Assembly (NCBI GenBank): GCA_003427395.1
Contig: BFEA01000009.1
Span: 1,349,603 to 1,374,974 of the forward strand
Direction: 5' to 3'
DNA from: Chara braunii
Taxonomy: Eukaryota; Streptophyta; Charophyceae; Charales; Characeae
Length of the DNA stretch: 25,372 nt
Part shown: piece after piece, positions 1 to 9,425 of the stretch
Position numbering within the stretch: position 1 is the stretch's first letter
Layout of the letters: each line of letters starts with the position of its first letter
The notes under the pieces: generated by a model
Database searches by the model: none
Seen by the model: the letters and a program-made list of their open reading frames with translations, nothing else
What the model was told of the DNA's origin: nothing
Made by a program: the position numbers and the translations under genes

Positions 1-84
<84 letters not shown>
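1..84. repeat. (GA)n microsatellite at window edge
   Basis: Perfect GA dinucleotide run from the first base. It is cut by the window edge, so its true length is unknown. On the minus strand it is a polypyrimidine tract. Short open frames over it are artefacts of the repeat. Confidence 0.97.
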
Positions 85-86
<2 letters not shown>

Positions 87-87
<1 letters not shown>

Positions 88-1229
88 GAGAGAGAACGAA
101 GGGGGGGAGGGGACTTTGCCAAACTATCCATTATGTGGTTTGGACACGTGCTTCTTCGTTTCTTCTTTGCCTTTTGCCTTCCAGGAAATGTTCCAAGATG
201 CACATAAAGTATTATAGCTCCCATGTCAATGTGACTCCCGACAAGGCCCAATGGCAAAGAGCAACTGCCAAGCAGATTGGCTGCTGATTGTTTCATTCAT
301 ACAATGCAAGACCTGCATAACCGCAGTGACACTCCTATAGTTGGAGGCGGCTTCCAACAACTTCTTCGGGCCAATCTTGCACGAGGTGGCATTCCATCCT
401 ATTTTCTTGCACGCGGATTTCTATCTGCTCTCAGCTTCTTTTTGTTATTGTGAAAGAAGCCGCATATGATAGTGTAGTTCCTTATCCTTTTTCTTTCTTT
501 TGTGTTTTTTCCTTTTCTGTTTTTGCGGGCGAAGCCGCAACGGGTCATCTAGTTCACTTCAATTCTGCAATTTGGTTACTTGTCTACTGTTCGAACTTCT
601 TCGGGGATCCTACTCCCTTTCAAACTCGGATTCTGCTATCTGGTTCTTCGGGGATCCTACTCCCTTTCGAACTCGGGTTCTTCGCAGAACTCTATCTTCG
701 TACCGTTTGGTTTTGTATATGTCTGAGCTGGGTTTCGAACTCGGACTCTGCTATCTCGTTCTTTGGGTTGAACATTTGATTATCACGCAACTGCTGGAGG
801 ATCGTACTTAGGCCTCTTTTCGACCTTTGTCTTGGCTCCTAGTGTTGTTTTCAGTCTAGGTACTCAGTTCGGTGATTCTGCGTTTTTCTACTGAGGTCTT
901 CGAGTTTCTGGTACGTACCGTCCTTTTACTTTGCTTAAATATATAGGTCGATACGCCAGCTGCAACAATTCGTGAGGAAGACCCCTGACGATTCCGGAAC
1001 AGCGACCAGATGAAACGTTGTGTTCGATGTGTCAGATGAAGCAACAGGAGTTGTGTTGTTATGATCTCATGTTTTGAAGCTCAGTCGCGTTTGGGATATC
1101 TGACGTGTCACTATCTACTATTCTCTCTCATCCCTTCTGTTCTATTTTTCCTCTCATTTTCTTCCTCGTCTGCTTGACATGTGGTCTTCGCTTTGATGAA
1201 TGATTTTTTATGTTTCTGCTTTGACATGG
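87..1229. other. Non-genic stretch with a short direct repeat
   Basis: No credible gene is visible. The open frames at 450-811 lie on a locally repeated, TTC-rich sequence and overlap in two frames, so I treat them as chance. The only clear structure is the imperfect direct repeat at 595-770. The rest is T-rich, unremarkable sequence. Confidence 0.5.
595..770 (+). repeat. Imperfect tandem repeat, about 47 bp
   Basis: The word TTCGGGGATCCTACTCCCTT occurs at about 600 and again 47 bp later. Variants of the adjoining words (AACTCGG, TCTGCTATCT, GTTCTT) recur near 660-690 and 735-765. This is a small, decayed minisatellite of two to three units. Confidence 0.75.
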
Positions 1230-2745
1230 TTGAATAGGCCAGTGTTGGACGATGCTTTGATTCATGCATGTCCTTTGTCGCGGTCATTCCTCTTTTGAAG
1301 GAACCGAAGTGGCTGAACCATCTGAAACCAGTTTCAAATGTGGCCATGCGGTTCAGCCACTTCATCCACGAATGATTTGTTTTTTCAAATCAAAGTCCTT
1401 CATATATCTGAAGCTTATGAAGTTACTGAAGTATATCTGAAGCTTCTGAAGTTATTGAAGTGGTTGAAGGATCAACTACACATGAAGTGGAACTGAAGTG
1501 GCTGAACCATCTGAAACCAGTTTCAGATGTCGTCATGCGGCTCAGCCACTCCAGCCACACATGAATTTTTTTTTTTTCAACCAAGGTCCTGCGTATATTT
1601 GAAGCTTCTGAAGTTACTGAAGCGGCTGAACCATCAGCCACACATGCAGTTTTTTTTAAATCAAAATCCAACATTTATCTGAAGTTCCTGAAGGAACTGA
1701 AGTGGTTGAGCCATCTGAAACCAGTTGATGCATGTCCTTTTTCTTTGCGGTCATTCCTCTTCTGAAGGAACCGAAGTGGCTAAACCATCTGAAACCAGTT
1801 CCAGATTTGACCATGCGGTTCAGCCACTTCAGCCACACATGATTTTTTTTTTCAAATCAAAGTCCTGCATATATCTAAAGCTTTTGAACTTACTTACGTG
1901 GCTGAACCATCAGCCACACATGCAGTGGAACTGAAGTGGCTGAACCGAAGTGGTTGAACCATCTGAAACCAGTTTCAGATGTCGCTATGCGGCAAAGTCC
2001 TGGATATATCTGAACCTTCTGAAGTTACTGAAGTGGCTGAACCATCAGCCACACATGCGGTGGAACTAAAGTGTTTGAACTGAAGTGGTTGAACCATCTA
2101 AAACCAGTTTCAGATGTCACCATGCGGCTCAACCACTCCAGCCACACATGATTTTTTTTTTTTCAATCAAGGTTCTGCGTATATCTGAAGCTTCTGAAGT
2201 CACTGAAGCGGCTGAACCATCAGCCACACATGCAGTTTTTTTCAAATCAAAATCCAACATTTATCTGAAGTTCCTGAAGGAACTGAAGTGGCTGAGTCAT
2301 CTGAAATCAGTTGATGCATGTTTTTTTTCTTTGCGGTCATTCCTCTTCTGAAGGAACCGCAGTGGTTGAACCATCTGAAACTGGTTTCAAATGTGGCCAT
2401 GCGGTTCAGCCACTTCAGCCGCACATTTTTTTTTTTTTCAAATCAAAGTCCTGCATATATCTGAAGCTTCTGAAATTACTGAACAGGCTGAACCATCAGC
2501 CACACATGCAGTGGAACTGAAGTGGCTGAACTAAAGTGGCTGAACCATCTGAAACCAGTTTCAGATGTCGCCACGCGGTTCAACCACTTCAACCACACAT
2601 GATTTTTTTTTTTCAAATCAAATTACTGCATATATCCGAAGCTTCTGAAGTAACTGAAGTGGATGAACCATCAGCCACACATGCAGTGAAACCGAAGTGG
2701 CTGAACTGAAGTGGTTGAATCATCTGAAACCAGTTTTAGATAGGT
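1230..2745. repeat. Satellite of nested hairpin modules
   Basis: At least six modules (about 1307-1363, 1494-1550, 1775-1833, 2081-2137, 2357-2420 and 2520-2590) share one design. An outer arm CTGAAGTGGCTGAACC is followed by an inner palindrome CATCTGAAAC-CA-GTTTCAGATG, a spacer of about 9 bases, and the complementary outer arm GGTTCAGCCACTTCAG. Between modules lie a poly-T run, a CAAATCAAAGTCCTGC-like word and runs of CTGAAG words. Equivalent poly-T anchors at 1563/2149, 1650/2233 and 1843/2427 are 583-586 bp apart, so a block of about 585 bp has been duplicated. Short open frames on both strands simply read the repeat. No coding role is apparent. Confidence 0.9.
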
Positions 2746-2903
2746 TATTGATCTTTTGAGACTTGGTGGTGTCTGGTAAACACTAGAAAGAGGATCTAAT
2801 TATTGTTAGATTCAATTGGATCTATGCATGAGTAATCGTTTCTGAACAGGGATAGGCGGTATGTTCCACATGTAGTCTGGATTCTCGTAGATATTTGTTT
2901 TGT

Positions 2904-2919
2904 TCTCTCTCTGTCTCTC

Positions 2920-2970
<51 letters not shown>

Positions 2971-2971
2971 N

Positions 2972-3056
<85 letters not shown>

Positions 3057-3091
3057 CCCCTCTCTCTCTCTCTCTCTCTCTTCTTCTCTCT
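2904..3091. repeat. (CT)n microsatellite with one undetermined base
   Basis: Long CT dinucleotide tract, interrupted by a few TGTCTC variants and a C-run at 3055-3060. An N at 2971 marks an unresolved base or collapsed repeat in the assembly, so the length here is not reliable. Confidence 0.95.
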
Positions 3092-3818
3092 GTGCTTCTT
3101 GACGCCTTCCAATTCGATTAATGCTTGAACTTTATAATTGGGTAGCTTATATTCTTGTGGGTGGTGTCATCTAGCATGGTTATCTAGGGAGGGTTGCTTT
3201 CTTGATAATCTTCACAATTCGAATGGTAGGTGCTTCTTTCAAGTCATGTTGCGTCTATATCTTTAAATAGTTGGATTACCTCAAAGTTGTAGATTTTCTT
3301 GCAGTAATTGGTGCTGAGATTCGCGAAATCGACGTGTTATTCAGACTGACTGTTTTCTCTTCGTCAATCAGTAATTCTGTCTCTTCCTGTGTGATCTGAA
3401 ATTTTTGGTTTTTTGTCCAAACTCCGTATTTCGGTCTTCTCCCTTCTCTATTCTTTCCTCTTTTCCTCCTAGAAGTCTTCCAAGTCTTCCTCTCATGCTT
3501 CTATCCATCATGGTAATGAATGTCTTTGTCATCCTTTCGGGTTTGCTGGAAATCGGGCATCAGATCAAATGTGTGCAACTTATTGAGTTCATCTCTTTGC
3601 GCTTGAAAACTTTTTTCCGTGAATACGAATCTCTTTTGTTTCAAAGTTTTATTCCCCGATTCTTTCGACATATGGGTATCGTAGATATGTGAATTATAAC
3701 TTGCTGCGACGTGTCGCGGTGACCTTTTTTCGTATAACTAAAACACACACATATGGGGGGCCTCAACCCCACCCTGTTCCCATCAAGGGGGTTGATTCCG
3801 ACTTGTCAAGTTATATGA
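3092..3818. other. Non-genic stretch upstream of the reading frame
   Basis: AT-rich sequence with no convincing coding potential. The open frame at 3405-3692 lacks an ATG start and has low-complexity S/F/L composition. The stretch could be intron or 5' flank of the reading frame that opens at 3819, but no promoter element stands out. Confidence 0.4.
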
Positions 3819-5271
3819 TCTCAATGTGATCCTATTGTCGTTCTTGAGGAAATTTTATGGGAAAATGACTTTGTTTTTTTTTTATTCCTGAAAGAAAGTA
3901 TTGTGCATGCATTTCTGCTCATCATATGTTCTCCTATGATCTGTTTGCGGAGGCCAGTCTTGACAAAGAATGGGTGGTACGCTGACCTTGTCAGAGGGGA
4001 CCGTTCATGGTTAGATCGTTACGCTGCCACATCCCGTCCCGCTCAGGCCTTGATTGCACTGCCAAACGCCAAGGTTATGGAGTTTGTCAGGGTTAATTCA
4101 CTTCGAGCCCTCCATCCCAACCCTCCTCTTATCACTGCTCTCGCTTTCAATGACTGGGCTGACATCCTCTGGGTGGCCTCGCATGATAAGGAAAACTTCC
4201 CTGAGTTTTCGAAGGATTTAGTCCTGGCTGCGAGGGACAAGCTCGAAACTAATGAGCTCGTCCAGACCTCGATTAGAGATGAGTTAGCGATGAAGGAGAA
4301 GGTGTTCGTTGATCTCTGGGGGGTGAAGTCTTCTTCCCACGCTGGGCTGGTCCAAATCCCAATCGATGAGATGTGTGAGACTGAGTCCGAGGATGAGGAC
4401 GGTATACCCCTCACGGAGGAGGAAAAACTGTACTTTCAGGAGACAGTATCGGAATCCAAGGCTGAGCTTGCGGTGAACCTTGCGAGGGAGAAGGGCAAGG
4501 AGGTGAACAAATACTATCGCAATGCCTTTCTCCCCATTGCACCTTCTAGATGGATTGAAAGTGAGGCTGTTAGGTGCAGGGATAAGATATGAGATCTTGA
4601 CACGTTCAATCATAGTGCTCCGATTAGCATCAATGCTTACAATTTTTTCTCCTCTCTCACAAATGTTGAGATGGACTTGTGTGAAGAAAAAGCCCTGGGT
4701 GCTAATACGGATCTGATAAAGGGTCCATACCCATTGTCGGGCGATGTCATGAAGCTTCCTATTGTTGGGAATTTCGATCCGCTCAAATGCACGGCTACCA
4801 CCACTCACCTATCAATTAGGAGCTTTTGTGCCCCTAACGGTTCTGATGCCCTGCCAGAGTTAAAAAGGATTTGGAACGTGGGACGTCCCTTCCTTAAGTG
4901 TAGATGCCTTGAAAAGGGTCTGGCAGACTGCAAAACCTCCATCACATGGTTCGACTATGTTCTTTGGTCCATGCTTGCATGTCCGCACTATCTCTTCCCA
5001 ACTGCTCCCACGCTCGTCGCCAGAATGAAGGTTTTGAGAAATTTTCTCAAAACCACTTGGAGAGCTCCGATCCTGGCCTCAGTTGTGTTCTCTGAAATGA
5101 GGCACATCATGCAAAAAATGGCGCACAGCGTCATTGAAAACCCAGCAAGGAGACAGGACACCATCATCGACGACCCGGTCCTCATGGCTAGAAAGTTTCC
5201 CAGGAAAATGGCCAGCCTCATTCTTCCTGACAAATATCTCAGGAGTCCTAGCAAGCGCGTTAGGAACGAGG
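3819..5271 (+). pseudogene. Broken protein-coding segment, family not recognised
   Basis: One frame is open from 3819 to the retrotransposon junction at 5272, except for a TGA at 4590-4592. That is about 484 codons with one stop. The convincing part starts near 3950 (RRPVLTKNGWYADLVRGDRS). It has balanced composition, a DEMCETESEDEDG acidic patch with a following LTEEEKLYFQ stretch near 4365-4437, and a Cys-containing second half (FLKCRCLEKGLADCKTS near 4890-4940). After the stop the same frame resumes at once (DLDTFNHSAPIS), so a nonsense mutation or local decay fits better than two genes. No ATG with a good context begins it, so the segment is probably an internal exon or a fragment. At 5272 the frame runs into the LTR and the natural C-terminus is lost. 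I do not recognise the family. A host gene or a transposon-borne protein are both possible. Confidence 0.55.
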
Positions 5272-5278
5272 TGTCGGA

Positions 5279-5304
5279 CCAAATACCCTTACAAGGGTAT
5301 TTGG
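5279..5304. repeat. 12-bp-arm hairpin near the LTR 5' end
   Basis: CCAAATACCCTT, a two-base loop, then AAGGGTATTTGG: a perfect palindrome seven bases inside LTR A. In LTR B the distal part of the right arm (TATTTGG) is missing, so the hairpin is destroyed there. Confidence 0.9.
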
Positions 5305-6295
5305 CCATGCTTTTGCATTCAACACGGTGACGGCATCGGCTACCATGACGGAGCCAGTCTGGAATGGAAAGGGTGTGCGCGCTTGAGCGTGACACTCGAA
5401 ATGAATTCCTCGGCCATTGAGGCCGGGGCAAGATCGGTGAGAAAATTTCGTTAAGTATGCGCGCGCGTTGTTATGACGCACGCTGTGAAGGTTAGGATCT
5501 GCAGTAAAACCCTTCGACCGAAGAGGTTGAGGGGTCGATAGGGTTGATGTTATGACGAGTAGATCTACGATGTACGCTGAGACTTAATCGTCAGTACATT
5601 AGTCAGAATAAACTAATACGCGCCCCAGTCATACGACCAGAGCAATTATTAGTGTATGATCATCGGGGTTGAGGTAGCACCCCGACTGTTGACGTTTGCT
5701 AGAGCGGTACCTTTTATCCCTACTAGTGCACCGTAAGCGAGGTTAAGGCTCTAGCTCAGCCTCCCGTAGGTAGAAAGGGAGTCGCCCCTTGGGAGGTGAC
5801 TTCCTGACCGCATGACTACGCGAGCGACCGGTGCCTTCGTCCCTCTGCAGAGGGAGACACCGTTGCAAGTTCTGATATCATCTGCACGGGGTCTAGACTG
5901 AGACTACTGGACCTAGTACCCGCTTACCTAACAATAGTGGGCCTTTAAAAATGCCAGCATTTGTTTTCTTCTGCTCGGCCTTGAGTACTCGGCACATCTA
6001 CCTCTACTTAGTGTGGTACCGGCTCACCTGTTACTTGAGTGTTTTCTGCGGCTTTTAATTGCCACGGGTCTCTTTTCCCGTTGCTTGAGTACTTTTCCCG
6101 CCACAACCCTTAATGCCGTGGCTAGATCTAAGTGCCGGCCTTTCAGGCCTTCCCACCTACCAAGTGCCCTCACGGGTCGCATACACGCTCAAGCCGACAA
6201 GCACTCAGGCAAGCATGTAGGCCGACAAGCTTGCGAGCACGCAGACTTAGAAACGGGCTCAGACCACTAGGCAGGCTGAGCCCCACTTTTATACA

Positions 6296-6303
6296 TATAT
6301 AAG
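6296..6303 (+). promoter_or_regulatory. TATA-like box of LTR A
   Basis: TATATAAG lies about 230 bases before the LTR 3' end, where an LTR promoter is normally found. Copy B has TATACAAG at 23209-23216, a weaker version. Function is inferred from position only. Confidence 0.45.
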
Positions 6304-6324
6304 AGTTGCACTTTGTTTGTTTGA

Positions 6325-6470
6325 AGAAGGAACTAGCTCAGTAGGTGTAGGGGTACACTGTCAATCTAATGATGCAGGGAGTCTCTGGATAGATCCTCTT
6401 TACAAGGAGCTTGACTTTCATTTTCACCCGCGGACGAACGGTCGGGGCTTGAACCCGCGACCTTGGTGCT
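6325..6470. other. tRNA-like pol III motifs inside LTR A
   Basis: The + strand has ACTAGCTCAGTAGGTGTAGG near 6331, close to a tRNA A-box and D-arm. At 6443-6459 the minus strand reads CGCGGGTTCAAGCCCCG, a T-arm and B-box look-alike. The two motifs lie on opposite strands, so they cannot belong to one tRNA gene. Nested tRNA-derived SINE fragments are a possible explanation. The same arrangement is kept in LTR B (about 23245 and 23370-23386). Confidence 0.35.
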
Positions 6471-6525
6471 AGAATTAGTAAGAGTTAGTTGGTTCGTTAG
6501 CACCGACTGTAGTAGGGGCTCGACA

Positions 6526-6545
6526 CTTGGCGCAAATGGGTAATT
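6526..6545 (+). other. Candidate primer-binding site after LTR A
   Basis: CTTGGCGCAAATGGGTAATT directly follows the terminal CGACA. TTGGCGC at this spot resembles the starts of many Ty3/gypsy primer-binding sites (complement of a tRNA CCA end), but the remainder does not obviously match a tRNA I know. Copy B has CTTGGCACAAATGGGTAATT at 23453. Confidence 0.45.
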
Positions 6546-6646
6546 AGCTAATAGATTTATTTATTTATTATTTTCCGTTATTAGTAAGATTCGTTTTCTT
6601 TTTATTTTATTTTTATTTTACTACTTTGTTTTCCCACTAACTCTGT

Positions 6647-6666
6647 AGATTCACTATTGTGAATCT
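6647..6666. repeat. Short hairpin in the leader region
   Basis: AGATTCAC-TATT-GTGAATCT is a perfect 8-bp inverted repeat. It is conserved in copy B near 23574-23593 and is followed in both by the direct repeat AAAYCGAGTT, twice within about 20 bases. Confidence 0.7.
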
Positions 6667-7426
6667 GCACTGGATAGCCGGGCAGATTCGTTCCTACGAA
6701 GTCTGCTCGGCTCCGGACTCAGCAAATCGAGTTCTGTCCCGGCAAACCGAGTTCTGTCCGCGTGCTCGGGCAGAGTGCTCGACGAGTAAGATGAGCAGAT
6801 GCGTGGCAGCGCGCGGGCGGAGAAATGTGAAAAAAAAAAAAAAAAAAAAAAAAACGAGAGAGGGACATGGGAAAGCAAGCCAGCGCGTGCGGGGAGATAG
6901 CGCGGGGAGCAGTGGAGATGGCACGAGGGGAGTAGAGGAGAATGTGCGGGGAGTAGGGGAGATAGCGCAGAGAGGAGGTGAAAAGCACGCAGGGACTGCG
7001 TGGTGAAAGACGTGGAGGTTGCGCACGAGGGAGAGAAGGAGGAGTAGCGGGAGAAGCGTAGAACAAGGAGAAGAAGGACAAGAAGAAGAAGAAGAAGAAG
7101 AAGAAGGAGACGAGAAGGGGGTCTTCATCGGAACGGGGAAGCTTGTTGCAATTATCAATCTTGAACGACGAATGCCTATCAAACACGAGTCATCTGCTCG
7201 CATTTATTACGTCCCTGCCCTTTGTACATACCTCTGTCGCTTCTACCAATTGAATGGGCCGGTGAAGTGTCTGGATTGCGGTGATCTAGGCGGTTTGTCG
7301 CTGAGGGTGCCATGAAAGGTCATTGAACCTTATCACTAACAGGAAGGAAGACGGGTGAGAGAAAGGGGAAGAAAGGAGGAATGCGCGAGTGAATGAGGGA
7401 CTGCGCAAGGAAAGGAAGAAGAGAAA

Positions 7427-7480
7427 GAAGAGAAGAAGAAGAAGAAGAAGAAGAAGAAGAAGAAGAAGAAGAAGAAGAAG
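7427..7480. repeat. (GAA)n microsatellite
   Basis: GAA repeat inside the retrotransposon leader. It is a polypyrimidine tract on the minus strand, and copy B has a tract of different length at about 24388-24423. Confidence 0.9.
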
Positions 7481-7706
7481 ATAGGAGGAGAAAGGAAAGG
7501 AGGAGGAGAAGAAGGAGTCGAAGGAGGAAGGAGAAGAGAAAAGGGAGGAATACTTACCTGACCGAACGACAAGCACGTCGACGACGAAGGCTCCGACGAC
7601 GGCGGCTCGGACGACAACAGTGACGACAACAAGGGAGCGGGAAAAAATAACGGGTAGGTCTCCTTCCTCGCGACCGATCCCGTTGCTTCCCTCGATAAGA
7701 TTAGCA

Positions 7707-7823
7707 AAATAAATAAATGAATAAATAAATAAATAAATAAAATACAATGAATATATCCCTACAACATGGGGATATACACTACCACATTTGTGTGTGTGTG
7801 TGTGTGTGTGTATGTGTGTGTGA
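7707..7823. repeat. (AAAT)n and (GT)n microsatellites
   Basis: A tetranucleotide AAAT tract (7707-7743) and a GT tract (7790-7823) sit in the leader. Both are kept in copy B (about 24652-24690 and 24734-24765) with a shorter GT tract, which is why the minus-strand open frame is longer there. Confidence 0.92.
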
Positions 7824-8531
7824 GTGACGCATGTCCCGTAGGACGATGCGCAAGGAGCCGAGGATTCACTATGTGATGAAAAGGACTGAAAAATGGACAA
7901 TGCGAGGACAGCGTAGCATCAACAAGCAATGTACATTCCGAATACATGCAAGATCGCGCAAAACGACGTGGTGGAAGACTTAGAGGGAAAAATCTGATCT
8001 GATCCGGACTGCCCCGACATCCATCGCACATCACACAGGGGAGAGAGGGAGGAGGGACCGCAGCCGTGGAAGGAAGGTCCCTTCGTCGCATGCATACATG
8101 GGGAGATACCACGGATGAGAGATGGGGGAGAGACGAGACGAAGAGGAGGGAGGCAAGGGAGTAGACCAAGATCGCACTAGCGAAGTCCCTTGCCGAGTGT
8201 CCAATCAATGTCTGTCCCAGAAATGTCGACTCAGATCCTGGGCAATGCGCCCAGCGTAACCTCTGCCTGAATCCCTAGTGATAAACTCTCACACTCTCAT
8301 ATAGAAGAAGAAGATGAGAAAGAAAAGAAAGGAGGAGAGGGAAAGAGAGAGTGAGAGAGAGGGAGATGGAGAGGAAACCGAAGGGGAGGAAGGCAAAGGC
8401 GAGTGCGCAGATGGAGTAAGCAAGCAGGAGAGGAGGAGAGATAGAGAGAAAGAGAGTTCTTCTTCTTCCTCTTCTAAGTCTATCATCTCTTCTTCACTCT
8501 CTCCCTATCCGACTTCTCAGTATCTGCGGGC

Positions 8532-8534
<3 letters not shown>

Positions 8535-8608
<74 letters not shown>
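8535..8608. repeat. (GA)n microsatellite
   Basis: Perfect GA run of about 37 units. Looser GA-rich DNA flanks it at 8319-8460 and 8692-8780. Confidence 0.95.
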
Positions 8609-8609
<1 letters not shown>

Positions 8610-8792
8610 GCATATATATTTTCACGCTTCGGGCTCCCGTTGACACGATCTGGACACATGAAAACGGCCACCGACCATGCATGACACAGAGTGTGAGAGA
8701 GAGAGAGAGATAGAAAAGAATTGGAAAGAGAGAGATATGCGAGAGAGAGAGAGAGAAAGGAAGAGAGGGGGAGAGAATACGACTTCATTTAC

Positions 8793-8825
8793 CTGTACCT
8801 GACCACGATTTAGACCGCGTGCACT
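8793..8825 (-). other. Candidate 33-nt micro-exon
   Basis: On the minus strand the tract TTCTTTTGGCTTCACTCAG ends at 8826, with more TTC upstream, a strong pyrimidine-rich acceptor. Thirty-three bases later GTAAAT (8787-8792) follows ...GGTACAG, a usable donor. The length is 11 codons. It lies next to the 9003-9092 candidate in the right order for a minus-strand transcript. Splice signals are the only evidence. The pyrimidine tract is also part of a GAA repeat, so it could be coincidental. Confidence 0.3.
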
Positions 8826-9002
8826 CTGAGTGAAGCCAAAAGAAGAAGAACGAAGCCGCAAGTGAGTAAAGAGGTAGGAGGGCACATGGAGGAAGAAGAA
8901 AGGCGATAGCGGGCGAGTAGGGGAAGGAGACAACAACGAAGAAGAAGAGGAAGAAGAAGAAGGAGAAGGAGAAGAAAGAAAAGGGGAGGAAACACGACTT
9001 AC

Positions 9003-9092
9003 CGACAACCCGCCCGACTTCTTGGAGTACGCATTATGGCCGTCGTGCCTGGGCTGTGGACGAACTGTGTTGAAGCTTCGTGACGAATCGGG
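9003..9092 (-). other. Candidate 90-nt exon with strong splice signals
   Basis: On the minus strand CTGCTCCTCTCTCTCATTCCGCAG, rather a textbook acceptor, ends at 9093. Exactly 90 bases later TTGTCG is followed by GTAAGT (8997-9002), a consensus donor. The 30-codon frame starting at the acceptor is open and begins PDSSRSFNTVRPQ and ends SKKSGGLS. A second frame is also open, so the frame is not settled. No protein family is recognised. Together with 8793-8825 this is the best evidence for a minus-strand spliced transcript downstream of the leader region. Confidence 0.4.
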
Positions 9093-9299
9093 CTGCGGAA
9101 TGAGAGAGAGGAGCAGGTAAGTCTCCCATCCCGCGGTCTACTCCTTGGCACTACTACCCATAGGGAGAGCAAAAGCATACGAATCTACTGCTAAAACATA
9201 GAAATATACATGTGTACGAGTGTGTGTTGATCGCGCGGCGGAAAGCATGCTACTTCCAGCGGTAGGACGGGCGAGATCAATTGAATATGTCGCTAGAAC

Positions 9300-9425
9300 A
9301 CGGAAGTATGCACTACTACTTGTGTGTGTACGGGCATGTATGTACGTAAGTACGTACGTGAGGGCATGTGTGGGTGCGCGTATACGTACGTGTGAGTGTA
9401 CATATGTGTGTGCGTGCATGGGTCT
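9300..9425. repeat. Alternating purine-pyrimidine tract
   Basis: Degenerate GT/GTAC/GCGT DNA in which purines and pyrimidines alternate for long stretches (for example GTATGTACGTAAGTACGTAC). It reads as Cys/Val/His-rich nonsense peptides on both strands. This base pattern can adopt Z-DNA. Confidence 0.6.

Larger units (their letters stand above)
5272..6525 (+). mobile_element. LTR copy A of a long LTR retrotransposon
   Basis: This 1254-bp segment begins TGTCGGACC and ends GGCTCGACA, near-perfect short inverted termini as expected for an LTR. A diverged copy lies at 22180-23452 in the same orientation, roughly 93% identical over the first 265 bases by eye. Copy A's left edge interrupts an open reading frame, which supports a true insertion boundary. 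A TATA-like box sits at 6296-6303, about 1.02 kb in, as expected for U3-R-U5. A primer-binding-site-like sequence follows the right end directly. The target-site duplication cannot be checked because the other end of the insertion is not identified. Confidence 0.8.
6526..8429 (+). mobile_element. Retrotransposon leader region, copy A (no gag seen)
   Basis: This 1.9 kb follows LTR A and is matched almost base for base by 23453-25372, so it belongs to the same element. It holds poly-A (6830-6854), GAA tracts (7079-7105, 7427-7480), an AAAT tract (7707-7743) and a GT tract (7790-7823). No gag, protease or reverse transcriptase frame is visible. The minus-strand frames (7286-7900, 7759-8208) are Ser/Leu/Phe-rich readings of GAA and GT repeats, and they are broken by repeat-length changes between copies. 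An autonomous element would usually start gag within this distance, so a non-autonomous large element is a reasonable reading. Coding further in, beyond 8429, cannot be excluded. Confidence 0.65.

Noticed and set aside
4590-4592. TGA recoding (in-frame TGA here, and TGA where R4 has TGG in the R units)
   Set aside because: Only a handful of cases, all in sequences with other signs of decay (frameshifts, TAA and TAG stops, transposon interruption). Nonsense mutation is simpler.
6443-6459. Minus-strand tRNA gene in the LTR
   Set aside because: Only a T-arm look-alike is present. No D-arm, anticodon arm or acceptor stem could be paired on that strand.
6654-7315. Several Arg/Glu- or Ser/Phe-rich frames on both strands
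   Set aside because: Low-complexity readings of poly-A and GAA tracts inside the retrotransposon leader, overlapping in multiple frames with no domain.
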